This document shows positions 5,379 through 6,514 of a DNA stretch of 6,514 nt, one piece after another (the stretch's first letter is position 1; the number at the start of each line of letters is the position of its first letter). Made by a program: the position numbers and the translations under genes. Under the pieces are notes generated by a model. It was given only the letters and a program-made list of their open reading frames with translations, ran no database searches and was not told the DNA's origin. Source of the stretch: Candidatus Woesearchaeota archaeon (GTDB lineage Archaea; Nanobdellota; Nanobdellia; Woesearchaeales; ARS49); the NCBI GenBank assembly GCA_030630695.1, contig DAOVMP010000025.1, positions 1 through 6,514 of the forward strand. The letters are read 5' to 3'.

Positions 5379-6514
5379 TTATAATTGTTTCTTACAATCA
5401 TAAATATAGCCAAGTACTGCTTGTTTATCAGTTATCTTTTCTCTTAATTCACAATTGTCTTCTAATAAATCGTAGTATTGAGAACTTTCAAATCTCCTCG
5501 GAAAATCAATTATATATGCCGCCCCTCCAAATCGACGAATTAGTTCTCCATATTTATCCAAACAAAGAGTATTTGTCTTAGGACAGCGAAGAGGAACAAA
5601 TTTTATGCTGTCATCAGAGTATACGCGTATAGCTCCAATATTAGTATAAACTACTGAAGCTGTTTCATAATCTAATCTGTCCAGAAGTTCATTAAATCCT
5701 CTGTTGACATTTGGAGTGTGTAATGAAAAATTAAATTCTTGTAAAATATATAGATTAAATGCTCCGCTTATCGCAAGAAATATCATAAGGGAAATGTAAA
5801 AAAGTTTTTTCTTTTGATATAACACCAGAGCTATTACTAAAACAACTAAGGACAGCCATATGGAAATAGCAAGCACCCAAAAAGGCACTAAAAAAGCAGG
5901 TCCGCCCGCACCATAAAATGGAAAAAGGAAATTCCAGTCAAGTGTTGCTGCCCTTATAAAATATTCTTTGATACTGTGCATTAAATATTCTGATTCTATA
6001 AAACTGAATAAATTTAGTAAAATAAAATAAATAATTCCGCAAATAACTAATATCTGCGCCCGTAATTTATTTATTTTTACTTTTGATAAAAAACTCCCTC
6101 CTAGAATACATAAAGGAGGAACAATTACAGATAAATATCTTTCCAGCGCTCCAGCATAGGGTAATTTGGCGTATATTATTATCGGAACTAATAACCAAAA
6201 AAGAAACAATAATTTTTTCTTATTGAAATGAATTAAGGACAAAATAGCTAGACCAATCAATAAAGGGGAGCCATAAAGAAACAAATAAATAACTTCTCGT
6301 CCTACTGACTGAACTATTGTCCCCCCAAAAAATTCTAAAGGTGCGATTTCACCAGATCTAAACAATATATCAAAATAAGGTTTATTCCAGATCCAAGAAC
6401 CAATAGCAAATAACAGGTATGCAACAAGATTAGCCAATACAAAAGGAAGTATCTCAAGAACTGCTTTGACAAATTTATTTTTTCTATATTTCTTCAAAAT
6501 CCAAAAGTGTTTTC
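5379..6514 (-). CDS. GT-C membrane glycosyltransferase (C-terminal part, 5' end outside window)
   Basis: At least 372 residues are encoded, and the frame stays open to the window edge (residues KHFWIL precede a TTG at 6495-6497). That TTG has no ribosome site, so the real start is probably outside the window. Counted from the TTG, about seven membrane helices lie near 14-36, 68-90, 95-112, 120-137, 146-165, 202-227 and 231-250. The loop-helix segment KLPYAGALERYLSVIVPPL (111-129) resembles the ERYL/P-P motif in the second half of ArnT/PMT-like (GT39/GT83) enzymes. Residues about 252-372 form a soluble domain with four cysteines (305, 312, 349, 368) that could form two disulphides outside the cell. 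The catalytic acidic motif of the first external loop would lie in the missing N-terminal half. Such enzymes move a sugar from a polyprenyl-phosphate donor onto protein or lipid. The exact acceptor is unknown. Confidence 0.7.
   Translation of the reverse strand, partial: KHFWILKKYRKNKFVKAVLEILPFVLANLVAYLLFAIGSWIWNKPYFDILFRSGEIAPLEFFGGTIVQSVGREVIYLFLYGSPLLIGLAILSLIHFNKKKLLFLFWLLVPIIIYAKLPYAGALERYLSVIVPPLCILGGSFLSKVKINKLRAQILVICGIIYFILLNLFSFIESEYLMHSIKEYFIRAATLDWNFLFPFYGAGGPAFLVPFWVLAISIWLSLVVLVIALVLYQKKKLFYISLMIFLAISGAFNLYILQEFNFSLHTPNVNRGFNELLDRLDYETASVVYTNIGAIRVYSDDSIKFVPLRCPKTNTLCLDKYGELIRRFGGAAYIIDFPRRFESSQYYDLLEDNCELREKITDKQAVLGYIYDCKKQL

Overview
The window is AT-rich and most likely comes from an archaeon, probably a small-genome lineage such as a DPANN group (inference; there is no marker gene here to place it). 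The evidence is: promoters of archaeal form (a TATA box of the TTTAAATATA type with a purine-rich BRE just upstream), a geranylgeranyl-reductase-family flavoprotein, cell-surface proteins built from CARDB/NEW3-like beta-sandwich domains, and a GT-C membrane glycosyltransferase. No rRNA, tRNA, CRISPR array, transposon or phage gene is visible.

Layout. Positions 1-71 (minus) are the first 23 codons of a secreted protein cut by the window edge. Positions 118-1356 (minus) encode a 412-aa surface protein with a signal peptide, about three beta-sandwich domains, one C-terminal membrane helix and a short acidic tail. Positions 1478-2152 (minus) encode a 224-aa secreted protein with a Tyr/Pro-rich octapeptide repeat and one beta-sandwich domain related to the middle domain of its neighbour. 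Positions 2192-2974 and 3050-4147 (minus) encode two lipobox proteins of bacterial style; both end in a motif like the bacterial outer-membrane beta-signal, and the larger looks like an antiparallel beta-barrel. A 144-bp divergent promoter region (4148-4291) separates these from the only plus-strand gene, the FAD-dependent geranylgeranyl reductase family member (4292-5371). It converges, with a 7-bp gap, on a minus-strand GT-C glycosyltransferase (5379 to beyond 6514) whose N-terminal half lies outside the window.

Taken together this is a cell-envelope locus: five exported proteins on one strand, a lipid-modifying flavoprotein, and a membrane glycosyltransferase that may use a polyprenyl-phosphate sugar donor. 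Three minus-strand genes (starts 1356, 2974, 4147) share the same leader design: a TTTAAATA-type box, a short untranslated leader and a run of 5-6 G as Shine-Dalgarno. The plus-strand gene appears to be leaderless. The points most worth following are the two lipobox proteins with beta-barrel-like C-termini in an apparent archaeon, and a perfect 8-bp inverted repeat lying over the TATA box of the 412-aa surface protein gene.
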